A DNA stretch of 64,000 nucleotides from Vitellaria paradoxa (GCA_019916065.1 JAINTL010000104.1:62001-126000), one strand, 5' to 3'; positions 34,865 to 46,985 are shown, counted from the stretch's first letter. Made by a program: numbers and translations. The notes: generated by a model from the letters alone, not told the origin.

Positions 34865-35820
34865 AGTCAATGCTTTCTAGTGTTCTAATATATTATCTAT
34901 TGATATTTTCATTACTAGTGAGTGCAGCAAAAAGAATTGAAAAAATGATGAGTGATTTTTATTAGGAAGGGAGTGGAGAGAGAATAAAGGACCATCATGT
35001 GAATTGGAAGGTTGTTTCTTGTCCTAAAATTAAAAGGGGGTTAGCTATTGGAAATATAATAGCAAGAAGTTCTGCCTTTTTTGGAAAGTGGCTATCAAGA
35101 TGTCCTTTAGAACCTATTTCCCTTTGGCACATTATTGTTAAGAATAAAATGGTCTTCGCAATAATGGGGACTTTCAAATTGTGGTCACAAGTACTAAAGG
35201 TGCTCCTTGAAAAAATATTTCTCAATTGCAACTTATCTCTCAGAGCATATCACTTATCATGTGGGTTATGGGGGAAACTTAATTATTGAAAGGTCATTGG
35301 GTTGGGGATTCTATTTTGAAGACAATTTTTCACTTTGTTTGAGCAAAAATCAGAACTACTCTATTGGCTTCTTTATTTCAAATTGGTCATATTCATGGGT
35401 GGGATTTTCATTCAGAAATCTAAATGAGCAAGAAACAGAAGAATATGTAGCTTTTAGAACCTTCTTATCTCATTAAACTTAAATTCGAGTGACAATAGGA
35501 TTTGGAGTCCAACGTTGTTGGGTGATTTTAAATCAAAATCTTTGTTTGATCTTTTAATAGACTACACAAATCTAAACTCTTGCCTTCCTTCTAGAGTGTT
35601 CTAGATAGTGAAGAATCCCTTAAAGTCAAAGTATTTTTTGGAATTTAGCTCTTAAAAATTCAATACCTATGATGCTCTTCAAAGAACAGACCTCAATTGA
35701 GCATTATTGCCACAATGGTGCATTCTCTATAAAAGGGATTCTGAATCTTTGGATCATCTGTTTTTACATTGTCATGTGGCTCATTCAGCATTATTGCCAC
35801 AGTAGTGCATTCTCTATAAA
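34865..35820 (+). mobile_element. LINE 3' fragment, same insertion as at 16780
   Basis: Translation gives HHVNWKVVSCPKIKRGLAIG, FFGKWLSRCPLEPISLWH and, further on, SNWSYSWVGFSF. This is LINE ORF2 C-terminal text parallel to 16780-17590. On the left, 34805-34850 (GAGAGAGAGTCTTGGATGAATTATTGCATTTTT) is repeated in variant form on the right at 35820-35862, resembling a long target-site duplication. The 3' end of the ORF is lost, and a 35-bp unit (GCATTATTGCCACA) is duplicated at 35700 and 35788. Confidence 0.75.
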
Positions 35821-37012
35821 GAGAAAGATAGTTTTGGATTAATTATTGTATTTGCTTATATACAAGTTTTATAAGGCACCTAATCAGCATTTTAAATATT
35901 GTGCTACTTATTAACATCTTAATTATTTCCCTATTGACCATGTGCTTGGAATATTGATCCAAGTGTTCCATTTATTTTCTTCTTTTGTTTAACCAGTTCG
36001 TTTATGTACTTATCTTTTTTTCCTTACATAATTAGATGATATATATGTAAACTATGAATGGAGAGTCATTCTATTGATTAAAAAAATGAAAGAGGAAGTC
36101 ATTGTTAGTTTGTTTTTATTTGGGATCAAGGAGTTCTTATTTGTCTCGGTTTCTTTCATTCATTTTCATTTTAGATCTTTTCTAATTATTTTCTTTTTTT
36201 AATTTTTTCTACTTCTCTGTTCTTAATGTTAGAAATATTGAGTAGTTTGATTATTCAAGCAAATTGCTTATAAGTGACAACTTTCTCACTTTTGGAGACA
36301 TTTGAAATTTGCACAGGTAATTCAATTTACATATTGTAATTGCAAAATATTCTCATGCGCTTTTTCTTACTCTGAAACTTGTGTTGATTCAAAATCCTTG
36401 TATTTTTGTTAATCCTTTTTCACTTTTTAGGGTTGTTTTGTCATTCTTATGGACAACTTCAAAACAACTACTTGAATAAAATTATGTAAAGTTCTAATAA
36501 TTTAACTTGAGTGCTCTTTCTATAGGCCATTTAAGAAGAGGAGTGTTGGTGACTATGGATATGATTGCTCTAATAATCAGAGGAAAACGTGATTGTAATA
36601 AAAAAAAAAAAAAACATACATTCAATGAGTCAAATTATAAGACAAGTGATTAAAGATAGAAAAGAATCATTCTTAGTATGCAATTAATGTTTTTGCAGAT
36701 ATTCAAACTTTGAGATAGTGCGGAAAACATTATATGAATCACATTGGTCTAGTTTTGCCAAGCAAAACTATGCGGTAAATTATTTTTTGAACAAGATGTA
36801 GAAGAGTATAAACTGTCGAATGACTAGCAATAGGTGTACTAGGAAGCATATTTACTGAGGTATGCCAGTTCCATTTGTTTGAAATATTAGAAAATGTTAT
36901 CACTTTTCATAATATTAGCTCATTACTCAGCACTTTTATTGTGTTGACTTGAGAAACTATTGGTCAACTGTTTTAATTTGCCATGCTCACGTGCATGCGC
37001 ACACACGAATAC

Positions 37013-37034
37013 ATATATATATATATATATATAT
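37013..37034. repeat. (AT)n microsatellite
   Basis: This is an AT dinucleotide run of about 22 bases, immediately upstream of the 184-bp tandem duplication at 37043. Confidence 0.9.
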
Positions 37035-37042
37035 GCATGCAA

Positions 37043-37413
37043 GCACTTCTTTGTGTATATTCTTTACATGTACTTCTGAAAATACATGAGCAGAAAATTA
37101 TTTGGCTAAAGAGAAACTTTTGATGAATTTTGCCTCACTGCTTTCTCTTTCTAAGGATACTTAAGTAACATTTTACAAAGAAAGCTGGATTTTTTCTTAC
37201 ATAGAATACACAGTTTGTATAAATAGGCACTTCTTTGTGTATATTCTTTTACATGTACTTCTGAAAATACATGAGCAGAAAATTATTTGGCTAAAGAGAA
37301 ACTTTTGATGAATTTTGCCTCACTGCTTTCTCTTTCTAAGGATACTTAAGTAACATTTTACAAAAGAAAGCTGGATTTTTTTCTTACATAGAATACACAG
37401 TTTGTATAAATAG
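37043..37413. repeat. Tandem duplication of about 184 bp
   Basis: Unit 1 (37043-37226) and unit 2 (37227-37413) both run from GCACTTCTTTGTGTATATTC to GTTTGTATAAATAG and are almost identical, differing by a few single-base indels in T runs. Copy A has one such unit (11830-11985), so the duplication arose in copy D after the copies separated and is recent. Confidence 0.93.
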
Positions 37414-38704
37414 TTAATTTCAACTATTTTTTCATTTGTGTAGGTGCCATACTAAAACCAATTGTTTTACTAGATGCGACTACTAATCATTGCCAAGAGT
37501 TTGTTTATATGGAAGTTAATAACATATCATTCTAGTTTTGTAAATTTTGGGTGCCAACCTATTGAAATTAGTTTAATTTATAATTAGTCTTGTTAACTTA
37601 GTTGAATGGCATGTTGTTTATTGCCATTTACCTTTAATATCCTCCAACTTTTGTTGACCTGGAAATGTATTCAGATCTCATTTTTTTAATTGATACATTA
37701 ATGTTTGTTGAAGGTGAAATGCGTAAAATGATGGTTTTTAGCCAATAGTCTTTCATTTTTTTTAATAGTTAGTTGTGATATATTGTAATTTCCTTGTGTA
37801 TTTGTTATATTTTATCATTTCAATAGTTACTTAAAAAGTTAGATTCTTGCAACATGTTTGCCTATTGTGCAAATGTTTGAGACTTTGAAATGTTCTTTGT
37901 GTTGCAAAAACTTGTATAAGTTATATGTGATATGGATAAGTGAAAATCGCAATCAGATAATATTGTGTTAGTTAGTTTCTTGTGTGTATATCTATCTTAA
38001 ATCAATTTGTTTAGGATTCTATATTACCATTTCTCCATACTTATACAAAGTATAAGATGTTAACTATAAGTATGATGTATCTGAAGTAATTTAATTCAAT
38101 ATGTTAATTCACCTATTCTTTTGCATAGAGAACGCTTTTCAATCTATCTTGTGAAACTCAATCTTTTAGTATCTTTGTGAAGTGCTTTCTTATCAAAGAA
38201 CAGAAAAGCATTTCAGTGGTCATTTAGTTGAAGATCTTAAGGACAAATATTAATAGGTACATGAAAATTCAAGTTTCATGTTTTTTATGCAGGAAGCAAG
38301 CTTCAATTACATTTCAATAAATTCCTAATTATGTCGCCAATTTAAAATGCCAAAACATGTGAACGCAGTCAATTTAATTGCAAGAAAATTGTTATTCAAG
38401 AATGATAGGTAGCATATAATACATGGGGAATTCTAAGTTGCAAAGTTTGGTCCAACTATTCCATCTCATTGAAAGATTCAACTACAGTAGTATTTAATTT
38501 CTGAATTTCAAGCGATCTTTAATTGAATTGCTTCCATCTTTGTGAGCATGATATGATTGTTTACTGAATAGTTGAAGTGGTGCAATCATAATATTCTAAC
38601 TTCTTTGAAAGGTGTAGGGGTATCTTTGTTCAATAGGACAGTAATGCTAACACATAAATAAAATATCATGTGGCATATCTAATGTTGTGCATATTGCATC
38701 GCGT

Positions 38705-38924
38705 TGAAGAATTTCAAAGTCTAGAATTCTTTTATTCATTGATACACAAATACAATAGGCCAACCTATAATTAGGCTGCATAAACAAAATACAGGAAAAT
38801 AACTATAGCTAGCATACCCTAAATAAGGAAATAACAATAACCCAAAATTAGGAAAAAATAAAACTGACATGTAATTAATAAATCCCTATAAAGTAGGGAT
38901 TTAAATTTCCTCTATATTTCTACA
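38705..38924 (-). repeat. Copia 3' LTR with adjacent polypurine tract
   Basis: The LTR is 220 bp and has TG...CA ends (TGAAGAAT at 38705, TTTCTACA at 38924). On the minus strand the purine-rich AACTTGAGGGGAG lies just before it (38925-38937), the normal position of the polypurine tract. The left flank is repeat copy D interrupted at GATATTGCAT-like text. The matching right flank of that insertion site is found after the LTR at 20811. Confidence 0.85.
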
Positions 38925-39839
38925 CTCCCCTCAAGTTTGGTGTGAATGTTAAATAAGCCTAGCTTGGAACTCAGATCTTCAAATGTTTTCCTTGGAAGAG
39001 CTTTTGTAAGGATGTCTGAGATCTGTCGACCGATAGGAACATATAGCACCTACACAGTATTATTGTCAATCTTCTCCTTGATAAAGTGATAATCAATTTC
39101 CACCTGTTTTGTCCAATCATGGTGCATTGGGTTCTTAGCAATACAAATGAAAAATTGATTTATCATAGTGGACTTTCATAGTTTTTGTAGCAGTAATTCC
39201 ACTCTATTTCAATAGTCTTTTCAACCACATTCCTTCACATATACCTAGCGCCACTTCTCTAAATTTTACCTCTGCACTCCTCCTCGACACAATAGATTAT
39301 TTCTTACTCTGCCAAGTCACCAAATTACCCTATATATAAGTGCAATATCCTAAAGTGGATTTCCTGTTAGTGAGAAACTGAGCCCAATTTGCATCTACAA
39401 ACACTTCAAGATTGCGTATCAAGCATTTTTTGAAGTATAAGCCCTTTCCAACTGTCATTTTTAGGTACCTTAGAATTCTGAGCACTGCATCTAATGTTCC
39501 TCTGTTGGATCATGCAAAGCTAGTTGACCACACTAACTGCAAATCCAATGTCTGGTCTGGTGTGTGATAAATAAATGAGTTTTGCCATAAGTTTTTGGTA
39601 TTTCCCCCCCATCTACTAGACTGCAGTCTTTCTTAGCTCCAAGCTTAGTACTGGAATCCATAGGAATATAAGCAAGTTTACACGCTAGCGTTCCTATCTC
39701 CTTAAGTAGATCAAGAACATATTTGTGTTGTGCTACAGATATTCCTTGTCATGACCGAGCTACCTCCATTCTCAAAAAATACTTTGTTGACCCAAGTATT
39801 TAGTCTCAAATTCCTTTGCCAAGGACTTCTTGAGATTAT

Positions 39840-40484
39840 CTAACTTTTTCGTGTAGTCCCCTGTCAAGATGATGTCATTAACATAAATAATGGAAACTGC
39901 AACTTTACCGTTGGATTAGTGCTTGATGAATAAAGTGTGATTAGATGGACACTATGTATAACCCAGTTGTCTCAAAATTTTGTTGAACCTATCAAACCAA
40001 GCACGTGGAGATTGCTTTAGACCATACAAAGATCTTTTTAGTTTACACACTTTCGCTTTGTAATTTGAAAATTCAAAGCCTAAAGGGATGTCCATGTATA
40101 CTTCTTTGGTGAGATCTTCGTTTAAAAAACATTCTTGACATCCAGTTGGAATAATGGCCAATCAAGGTTAGCTACCAAACATAAGAGTACCCTTATAGTA
40201 TTCAACTTTACAACTAGTGAAAATGTTTCCTGGTAATCAATGCCATATGATTGGGTAAAGCCTTTCGCTACCAACCAGGCTTTAAACCTGTCGATACTTC
40301 CATCAGCCTGGTATTTAACTGTGAATATCCACTTGCACCCTATAGAATGTTTACCATGTGGTAACTCAGATAGAACCCATGTGCCATTCTTCTGAAGTGC
40401 TTGCATTTTATCCCATATTGCCTTTTTCCATTCTGGTTTGGTCAAAGCTTCCTGAATGGATGAAGGAATATGCACAATAGTCAT
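39840..40484 (-). pseudogene. Copia reverse transcriptase, degenerate
   Basis: The first frame (from 40484) contains ALQKNGTWVLSELPHGKHSI, GCKWIFTVKYQADGSIDRFK and VAKGFTQSYGIDYQETFS, which are canonical copia RT motifs, and ends at FQLDVKNVF (normally QLDVKNAFL). A frameshift near 40130 leads to the frame with EVYMDIPLGFE and LYGLKQSPRAWF. The catalytic YVDD is YVND at 39885-39874. The polymerase is inactive. Confidence 0.9.
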
Positions 40485-41051
40485 GTTTGCCCCAAAAGAC
40501 TTATATTAAGATGACAAATTTTTGTAAGACACATAGTTCCCAATCGGGTGCTTGGTACAAGTTCTATCTCCTTTTCTCAAGGTAGTAGGGCAATCTAGAT
40601 CATTGGTAATGGGACAATGGGAGGGTTTTGGAAGAAGTGTTACTTGAGTTAGAAGTTGAATGACCATTATCCGGATCAGGTGGCTAACTTTGCATAAGGA
40701 GTGTCCTTGTGTTCTATCTTTTTAGTGGTGGTTTTGGGTCATTTGGAGTAAACTTGGAGAGGGAAGGTCTTTTTTGTGGTTGACTCAAGAACGGTAATAA
40801 AGTGTGATGGCTTAGGTTTAGTTGATGGGATATCAAGTGCAGTTAGAGTTTCAATAACTAGATCACACCAATTGGAATATTCTTCAGATTGTTCCCCTTG
40901 AATGTGAGAAGTGGTGTGGTAGGACTAGTGTTCAAAGAAGGTGACATTTATGGAAATATAGAACTTTTTGGTAGAAGGTGAGTAGCACTTGTAGTCGCAC
41001 TAAGTAGGAGAATAGCCCAAGAATATGTTGACCTAGGCTGTAATACCAACT

Positions 41052-43448
41052 TGTTATGCCCCGAGTCCCGTGACCCAAGGGGTGAGTGATAAACACACAT
41101 AACATGCACTAACACTACTATCTCATGATCAGAGCAACGCAACAACTCCTGGTGAGCCATGACACATATTAAAATAACATGAAATTAGCCTTGGTTAGTG
41201 CTAGGCCTCAAACTGCAACATATCCTTCTTGGTCATACATTACATAAGCCTCAGGGCCTTTACAACCTAATCGAATAAGACTCTCAATTTAAAAATATTA
41301 CAACTTTCAAATAAATATTCAAGTAATCCAAAATTTTACTAAGTTTGGAATGGCTCATACAAGTGCACTTCTAGTCCAGCCCCATTAGCCCACCTAGTTA
41401 TTATGTTCTGTTCCTACAACAAAATCTGTAGGGACGTGAGCACAGGTCCATTTGTGCCCACGATACTACAAACGAGCATATATGATATGTAATCCAAACA
41501 TGCATGCTATTCATGGTATATTTAGCTACTTCAACATTTTCTAGAGCTATAACAATCATCATCAGCACAACAAGGAACCAATTTAGGTAAGAACATATCA
41601 TCATTCAACAATACCATGGTATCAAATTTAATTCCAGTTAATACTCATCTTTTGAAATCTCAATCATTAATTCAAATCACACTTCATCTTCACTTTATCG
41701 TTTAATCCTCATTCAATCACATAACCATTTTCACACAAGTCATCGAGGGTGGGTGCATACATAATATCCTCTTTTATGGGTCCAGACCCAACGGAAATGA
41801 TAAACCAAACACTATCGTTTATGATCGCAGTCCAAGGCCACGAGTAGCCAATACACATACCATGTTGTGGGCTATTATCCCACCGGCATGGATACCAAAC
41901 CCTGCGTAGGTTCTGGGTCTCTTAACCCGAGTGTAACCTCAAAACCTTCCTATTTCCGCACCCCACCACGGCCCTCAGCACATCATCAATCATATTTCAA
42001 TTTATTCAATCATTTACTTACATTCATTATCACTTACCCTTCAACAACACATAATCACAATCCACTTTATCATAGATCTTATCTCATGGTATCTTTTCAT
42101 TTCATTTTATTCAAAGTCTCATTTATTCACCATTACATGTCAAATTCCACTATCATAAGTCAATCATCTCTTAACAACTTTTTAGAACATATTTCCCTCT
42201 CTCAATTCAAGCAATTAAACAAACAAAGCGTCGTGCAAAAACATGTTACTAAATTCTTTCATAAACCTAGGGTAGGAGGTCAAAATAAACAAAGTTAGGA
42301 AATTAAACTAGTGTCGGTGGGCGCCCAAACTAACACACAGTCGTGCGCCCAAGGGCTTAGGCGCCCACGTCTTGTGCGCCCAAGTTGGCGGGCGCCCAAC
42401 TGATTCCTACCTTATGCGCCAACAGTTTGATTCGAGTTACAGGTCTCGTGCTCTGTTTTTGGGGTTCTTGGTTCTCCACTCTTAGGACCTCAAATTGACC
42501 AAGTTTAAGATAAATACCTAAAGTTTCATGTCTCTAACATTACCACAGGACTTATAGGCACCAAAGAAAACCAACAATTTGAGTTTTCATCAACTATGGG
42601 TCAAGTTATGGATCAAACATCATTTTCACTCTCTCAACCTATACATACATATATATGTGTGTATAACTTCTATTTTCTTCCATAGATGTAATCAACACTT
42701 GAAAAGGTTTCTCGAATGGTATTCTAGTCTTTGTTACACACCACATATGTAAGAATGAAGTATTAAATTCCTACCTCAAGTTGAAACAAGAATGGAGCAA
42801 CAAGGGGTGGTCTCTTCCCGATTTCAAGCCCCCACATTTGATGGATTGAATCACCCCACCCTTTGATCTAAATGGCAAAAAAATTACATGGATGGATTCC
42901 TTGAGTGCTCTGTTACATTCTTGCAAAGTTAATTTGATTTTAATCAAGGTTAGAAGGACTTATCATTGAAAACTCCACCCGGTTCCCTTGTTTTTTCTTC
43001 CTCTCCTGGTTTCCTCTCTTTCCTACCCACAAACCTTTCTTCTCCTCCAATCCACACGTTTTACACCTAAAGAATTGATTATATTTAATCCCTCAATAGT
43101 ATTCTACAGATTTCTCCATCTCCTTAGTTGATTATAGGTGTGTAAGGGTCAGGGTTCGACCACACAAGTCAGAACACATCATACCTGTCATTTCTGCTGT
43201 AGTTCGGGCGTCCAACTGAGTTCCTCCTTGTGCGCCCGAGCCTTGGGCGCCCATGTCTTGTGCGCTCAAGGTGCCTCTTTCCTGCACTTGTGCCAAAATG
43301 CTAACTCTTGAATGTTTGGCTTACCTCTTTCAAAGTTCTTCACTCTAGAGTGCTACTAATGAGAAATACCTCTTAACCAACATACTATTACCTCCAAAAT
43401 GTTTGAATAATCATCTATTTACATTAATACAAAGTCTGGGGTATTACA
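41052..43448 (-). repeat. Gypsy 3' LTR
   Basis: 2397 bp, from TGTTATGCC at 41052 to TATTACA at 43448 (TGTAATACC on the minus strand, a common gypsy LTR start). It aligns with 49917-53082 throughout. It contains two clusters of GGGCGCCC-type words (42316-42420 and 43204-43275). Directly left of it, 41030-41051 resembles the primer-binding site and the first leader bases of the same family. Confidence 0.9.
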
Positions 43449-43460
43449 TTCTCCCCCCTT
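43449..43460 (-). other. Gypsy polypurine tract
   Basis: The minus strand reads AAGGGGGGAGAA immediately upstream of the 3' LTR start, as expected of the plus-strand primer of a gypsy element. Confidence 0.85.
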
Positions 43461-45516
43461 CAAAAAATTTCGTCCTCAAAATTTACATAGCACACTTTAA
43501 GAAAACAATTGTGGATATCGTTCCCGCATCTCAGACTCACGCTCGCAAGTTGATTCCTCCACTCTATGATGTCTCCATAATACTTGAACCAATGAGATAG
43601 TTTCACCTCGAAGTATTTGGTCTCAAGAATCTAGAATCTGAATCGGTTGTACTTCATATTTCACATCCGAGTCTATCTCCAATTCGGTCCAATTCAACAC
43701 AAGTAGGATCCGGAATGTACTTGCGTAACATAGAGACATGAAAATCCTCGTGCACTCCAGACAACTGTGGTGGTAGTGCCAATCGATAAGCAACCTCTCC
43801 ATCTCTTGCCAATATTTCAAATGGACCACTATATCTGGGAGATAATTTCCCCTGTCTACTAAATTTGAGCTGTCCCTTTCATGGTGACACTTTCAGAAAT
43901 ACATGATCCCCACTTGAGACTTTAAAGGCCTCATCCTTTGATCCACTTAACTCTTCTAACCTATGAAGCACGGATACAGATACGGGAGCGGGTACGGGTA
44001 TGGAAACGGGATATGGTAATTTTAAAAAAATGAGAATACGGGTACAGTAAAAGTACGGTAAAAATTAAAATAAAATATATTTTTTATTTAAAATAATTTT
44101 GAAGATAGCATGTATATACTACTAAACATTTTCTAAATAACAATTATATAGTTTGAAAAATACTATTCAATCCATAAATTAACATCATTCATACTCAAAA
44201 CTACCAACATCATTCATACACAAACACAAATATAACAAAAAGTATCAAATACAATTTCATACATCCCAAAATAAAAATAGTTTTTTCATTTCCTAAATTT
44301 TAGTTAGATCAAACTTCAATCATATCCATCTATTTTAGTTAATTATAGTTTGGCCCCTACTAAAATTTTATCATATCAATTGTACCCCCAAAAAGGTTTA
44401 AAATATTACATTTTGGACCCCCGCCGTATCCTAACTGTATCATTCCCGTATCACAGCCGTATCCTATACAAAATTTAAAATAAAAAATTAGGATACACCA
44501 CGTGGCGTATTCGATACGTATCCGGCCGTATCCTAGCTGTATCCGCATCCCCGAAGTATCCGATACGAGTGCGGCGCCTAATTTGAAGTATCCGTGCTTC
44601 ATAGCTTCTAACGACTATGTGTTGTCTCCAATCTTTGCTTAATTACCTTAATCTTCTCATTATTTTCGCGGACTAATTCTAGCCTAATCATAGCTGCCTC
44701 TCCCACCTGCGTCCAACATACTGGCGATCTACATGGTCTCCCATATAATGCCTCAAATGGTGCCATTCCAATGTTAGCCTGATAGTTGTTGTTATAAGCG
44801 AATTCCACCAGTGGCAAATGATCTTCCCAACTCCCTTTAAAATCTAACACACAGGCTTAGAGCATGTCCTCTAATATTTGAATTGTTCGCTCAAACTGTC
44901 CATCAGTTTGAGGATAATAGGCTGTACTAAAATATAACTTTGCCCCCATGGTCATTTGAAAACTTTGCCAAAATCGAGAGACAAATCGTGAATCTCGATC
45001 TATGACAATTGATATAGGTGTTCCATGTAATCTCACAATTTCTCGGATATACAATCGGGCCAAAGAATCCATTGAATTTGTCACCCGCATTGACAAGAAA
45101 TGAGCTGATTTTGTTAATCGGTCAACGATTACCCATATGGCGTCACATCCTCTTTTTTGTCTTTTGCAATCCTATCACAGTCTATAGTCACATTTTCCCA
45201 CTTCCACTCAGATATTGGCAATGGCTGTAACAATCCAGCTAGTCTTTGATGCTCTGCCTTCACCTGCTGATAGGTTAAGCACTTGCTGATAAACTCCACT
45301 ATATCATTCTTCATTCCTGCCCTGTAAAATTGTCCTCTTTAAATCATGATATATTTTCGTACCCCCCGGATGCACTACTAGCCAGGAATGGTGAAATTCT
45401 CTCAAAACCTCCTCCTTAGCTGAGGAGGGTACAAAGATTCTTCCTTGATATTTAACAATTCCATCATCACCTGCTGTCCAACCCGAAATATCCACTAGAC
45501 CCCTTATTTTATTCAA
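43461..45516 (-). pseudogene. Gypsy integrase and C-terminal region, split by a MITE
   Basis: From 45516 the text is the pre-zinc and zinc region (HHSWLVVHPGGTK, CLTYQQVKAEHQRLAGLLQP), then catalytic core parts (VTIDC near 45190, [13 protein letters not shown] near 45005, [15 protein letters not shown] near 44910) and LPLVEFAYNNNY near 44815. A 644-bp MITE interrupts at 44604-43961. Beyond it the C-terminal text resumes (GDHVFLKV near 43905, FEILARDGE near 43820, LRKYIPDPT near 43720). Stops and frameshifts recur. Confidence 0.88.
43961..44604. mobile_element. hAT-like MITE with perfect 17-bp TIR, inside gypsy integrase
   Basis: The termini are CTATGAAGCACGGATAC (43961-43977) and its exact reverse complement (44588-44604). 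The element is flanked by an 8-bp duplication CTTCTAAC (43953-43960 and 44605-44612). Subterminal parts are rich in ACGGGTAC- and GTATCCG-type words, and the middle is AT-rich. No coding capacity. The 8-bp duplication points to hAT-type mobilisation. Confidence 0.95.
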
Positions 45517-45542
45517 ACATCATTAGCTTCCTCGTCCAACTT

Positions 45543-46340
45543 CTAAGCCTCTATTACCCTGCTAATTAAAGCTGGCTGGATGACAATAGTATACAACATC
45601 CCTTGTTCCTCTCCCTCTTTAAGGTCCAATTCAAATTCATTCAATATCCCCATCATTTCCCACTCTTTGATTGCTACACAGGCCATGTCACTTTTGGTCT
45701 TCCTGCTCAAGGCATCTGCAACAACATTAGCTTTACCCGGATGATAATGCAATTCAAAGTCATAATCCTCCATGTACTCCATCCACCACCGCTGCCTTAA
45801 ATTCAAATCTCTCTGAGTAAAGATATATTTCTAACTTTTGTGGTCCGAGAACACTTCAAATCTCTCATCGTACAAATAGTGCCTCCAACTCTTCAAGGCA
45901 AAGATTACTGCTGCCAGCTCCAAATGATGCACTGGATAATTCTTCTCATTATTCTCCAACTGTCTAGAACCATAGGCCACCATTCACCCATTCTACATAA
46001 CAACACACCCAAGTCATTCCTGTGATGCATCACAATATACCGAGTAACCAGCTCCCCTCTCTGGGATGACTAGTACTGGTGTAGTAGTTAATCTTCTTTT
46101 TATCTCTTGAAATGATCTTTCACATGTATCATTCCACTCAAATTTGATTCCCTTTCAAGTTAATCTAGTCAATGGAGCTACTAATCTGGAAAAATCTAGG
46201 ATAAACTTTCTGTAGTATTCTGCCAACCCAAGGAAACTGCGGATTTCAAATATGGACTTTGGTTGAGACCATTCCAAAATAGCTTTAATTTTGGATGGAT
46301 CCACTGCTACCCCTTCCTCCGATACAACATGTCCCAAAAT
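45543..46340 (-). pseudogene. Gypsy RNase H region, degenerate
   Basis: From 46337 the text is [20 protein letters not shown] then [13 protein letters not shown], the connection between RT and RNase H. The RNase H end reads [20 protein letters not shown] followed by [14 protein letters not shown] at about 45720. These are standard gypsy motifs. Stops lie near 46150, 45995 and 45830. Confidence 0.88.
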
Positions 46341-46434
46341 TTAACTTTCCTAGGCCAAATTCACATTTGCTTAATTTGGTATATAACTGATGATCCTTTA
46401 ACCTTTGTAACACGAGCCTCAAATGTTGTTCATG

Positions 46435-46985
46435 TATTCTTCTGACTTAGAATACACTAAGACATTGTCTATAAATACCACCACAAATTTATCGAAATAA
46501 TTTCTAAAGACTCAATTCATCAAATCCATAAAGACTGTAGGTGCATTTGTCAAACCAAAAGGCATAACCAGAAACTCGTAATGACCATACCGAGTCCGAA
46601 ATGTTGTCTTTAGAATGTCTTCTTCCCTTATCCTCACTTGGCGGTACCCAGATCGTAGATCAATCTTTGAAAACACCAACGATCCCTTCAATTGGTCAAA
46701 TAAATCATTGATTCTTGGTAGCAGATATCTATCCTTGATAGTCACCCTATTTAATTTCCTGTAATCAATACACATTCTCAATATCCCATCCTTCTTGGCT
46801 ACAAATAATTCCGGTGCACCCCAATGTGATGTACTTGGTCGGATGAATCCTTTAGCTAACAATTCATTTATTTGTGTTTTCAATTCTACTAACTCTGCTG
46901 GTGCTAACCTGTAAGGTGGAATAGAGATAGGTTCTATGCCCAAGATCAGATTAATGCAAAACTCTACTTCCTGTTCAGGTGGCAA
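46435..46985 (-). pseudogene. Gypsy reverse transcriptase, catalytic site altered
   Basis: This is a 157-residue open part beginning MPPEQEVEF with [43 protein letters not shown] and [20 protein letters not shown], the conserved gypsy RT fingers and palm. After a stop the frame continues to VVVFIDN at 46475-46464, where FIDD is expected. The second Asp is therefore Asn, through a G-to-A change. The enzyme would be inactive. Confidence 0.9.

Larger units (their letters stand above)
31441..38704 (+). repeat. Segmental repeat copy D
   Basis: This is collinear with 431-5340 and then 10975-12340 of copy A. It holds the best copy of the Cys-rich exon (31904) and of the later LRR exon (32985), but lacks both N-terminal LRR exons. 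A deletion joins the block near 34310 directly to the one homologous to 4430. A LINE fragment (34865-35820) and a 184-bp tandem duplication (37043-37413) are specific additions. The left half of the block homologous to 2700 ends at the copia LTR at 38705. Confidence 0.8.
38705..41051 (-). mobile_element. Ty1/copia element, 3' part with 3' LTR
   Basis: On the minus strand this runs from the post-integrase region (IFLGYSPT near 41036, then YKCYSPSTKKFY and VTFFEH) through reverse transcriptase (about 40484-39840) and RNase H (about 39130-38945) to a polypurine tract and the 3' LTR. The 5' part (gag, 53083-54235) lies beyond the gypsy element. Protease and integrase are missing. Stops and frameshifts are frequent. 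Confidence 0.9.

Noticed and set aside
38944..39130. Separate gene for the copia RNase H end
   Set aside because: It is continuous with the RT of the same copia element and full of frameshifts, so it is covered by the element entry.
41867..42298. 143-codon open frame on the + strand in the gypsy LTR
   Set aside because: It is antisense to the element and composed of low-complexity His/Ser/Thr codons from AT-rich LTR sequence. The other LTR does not keep it.
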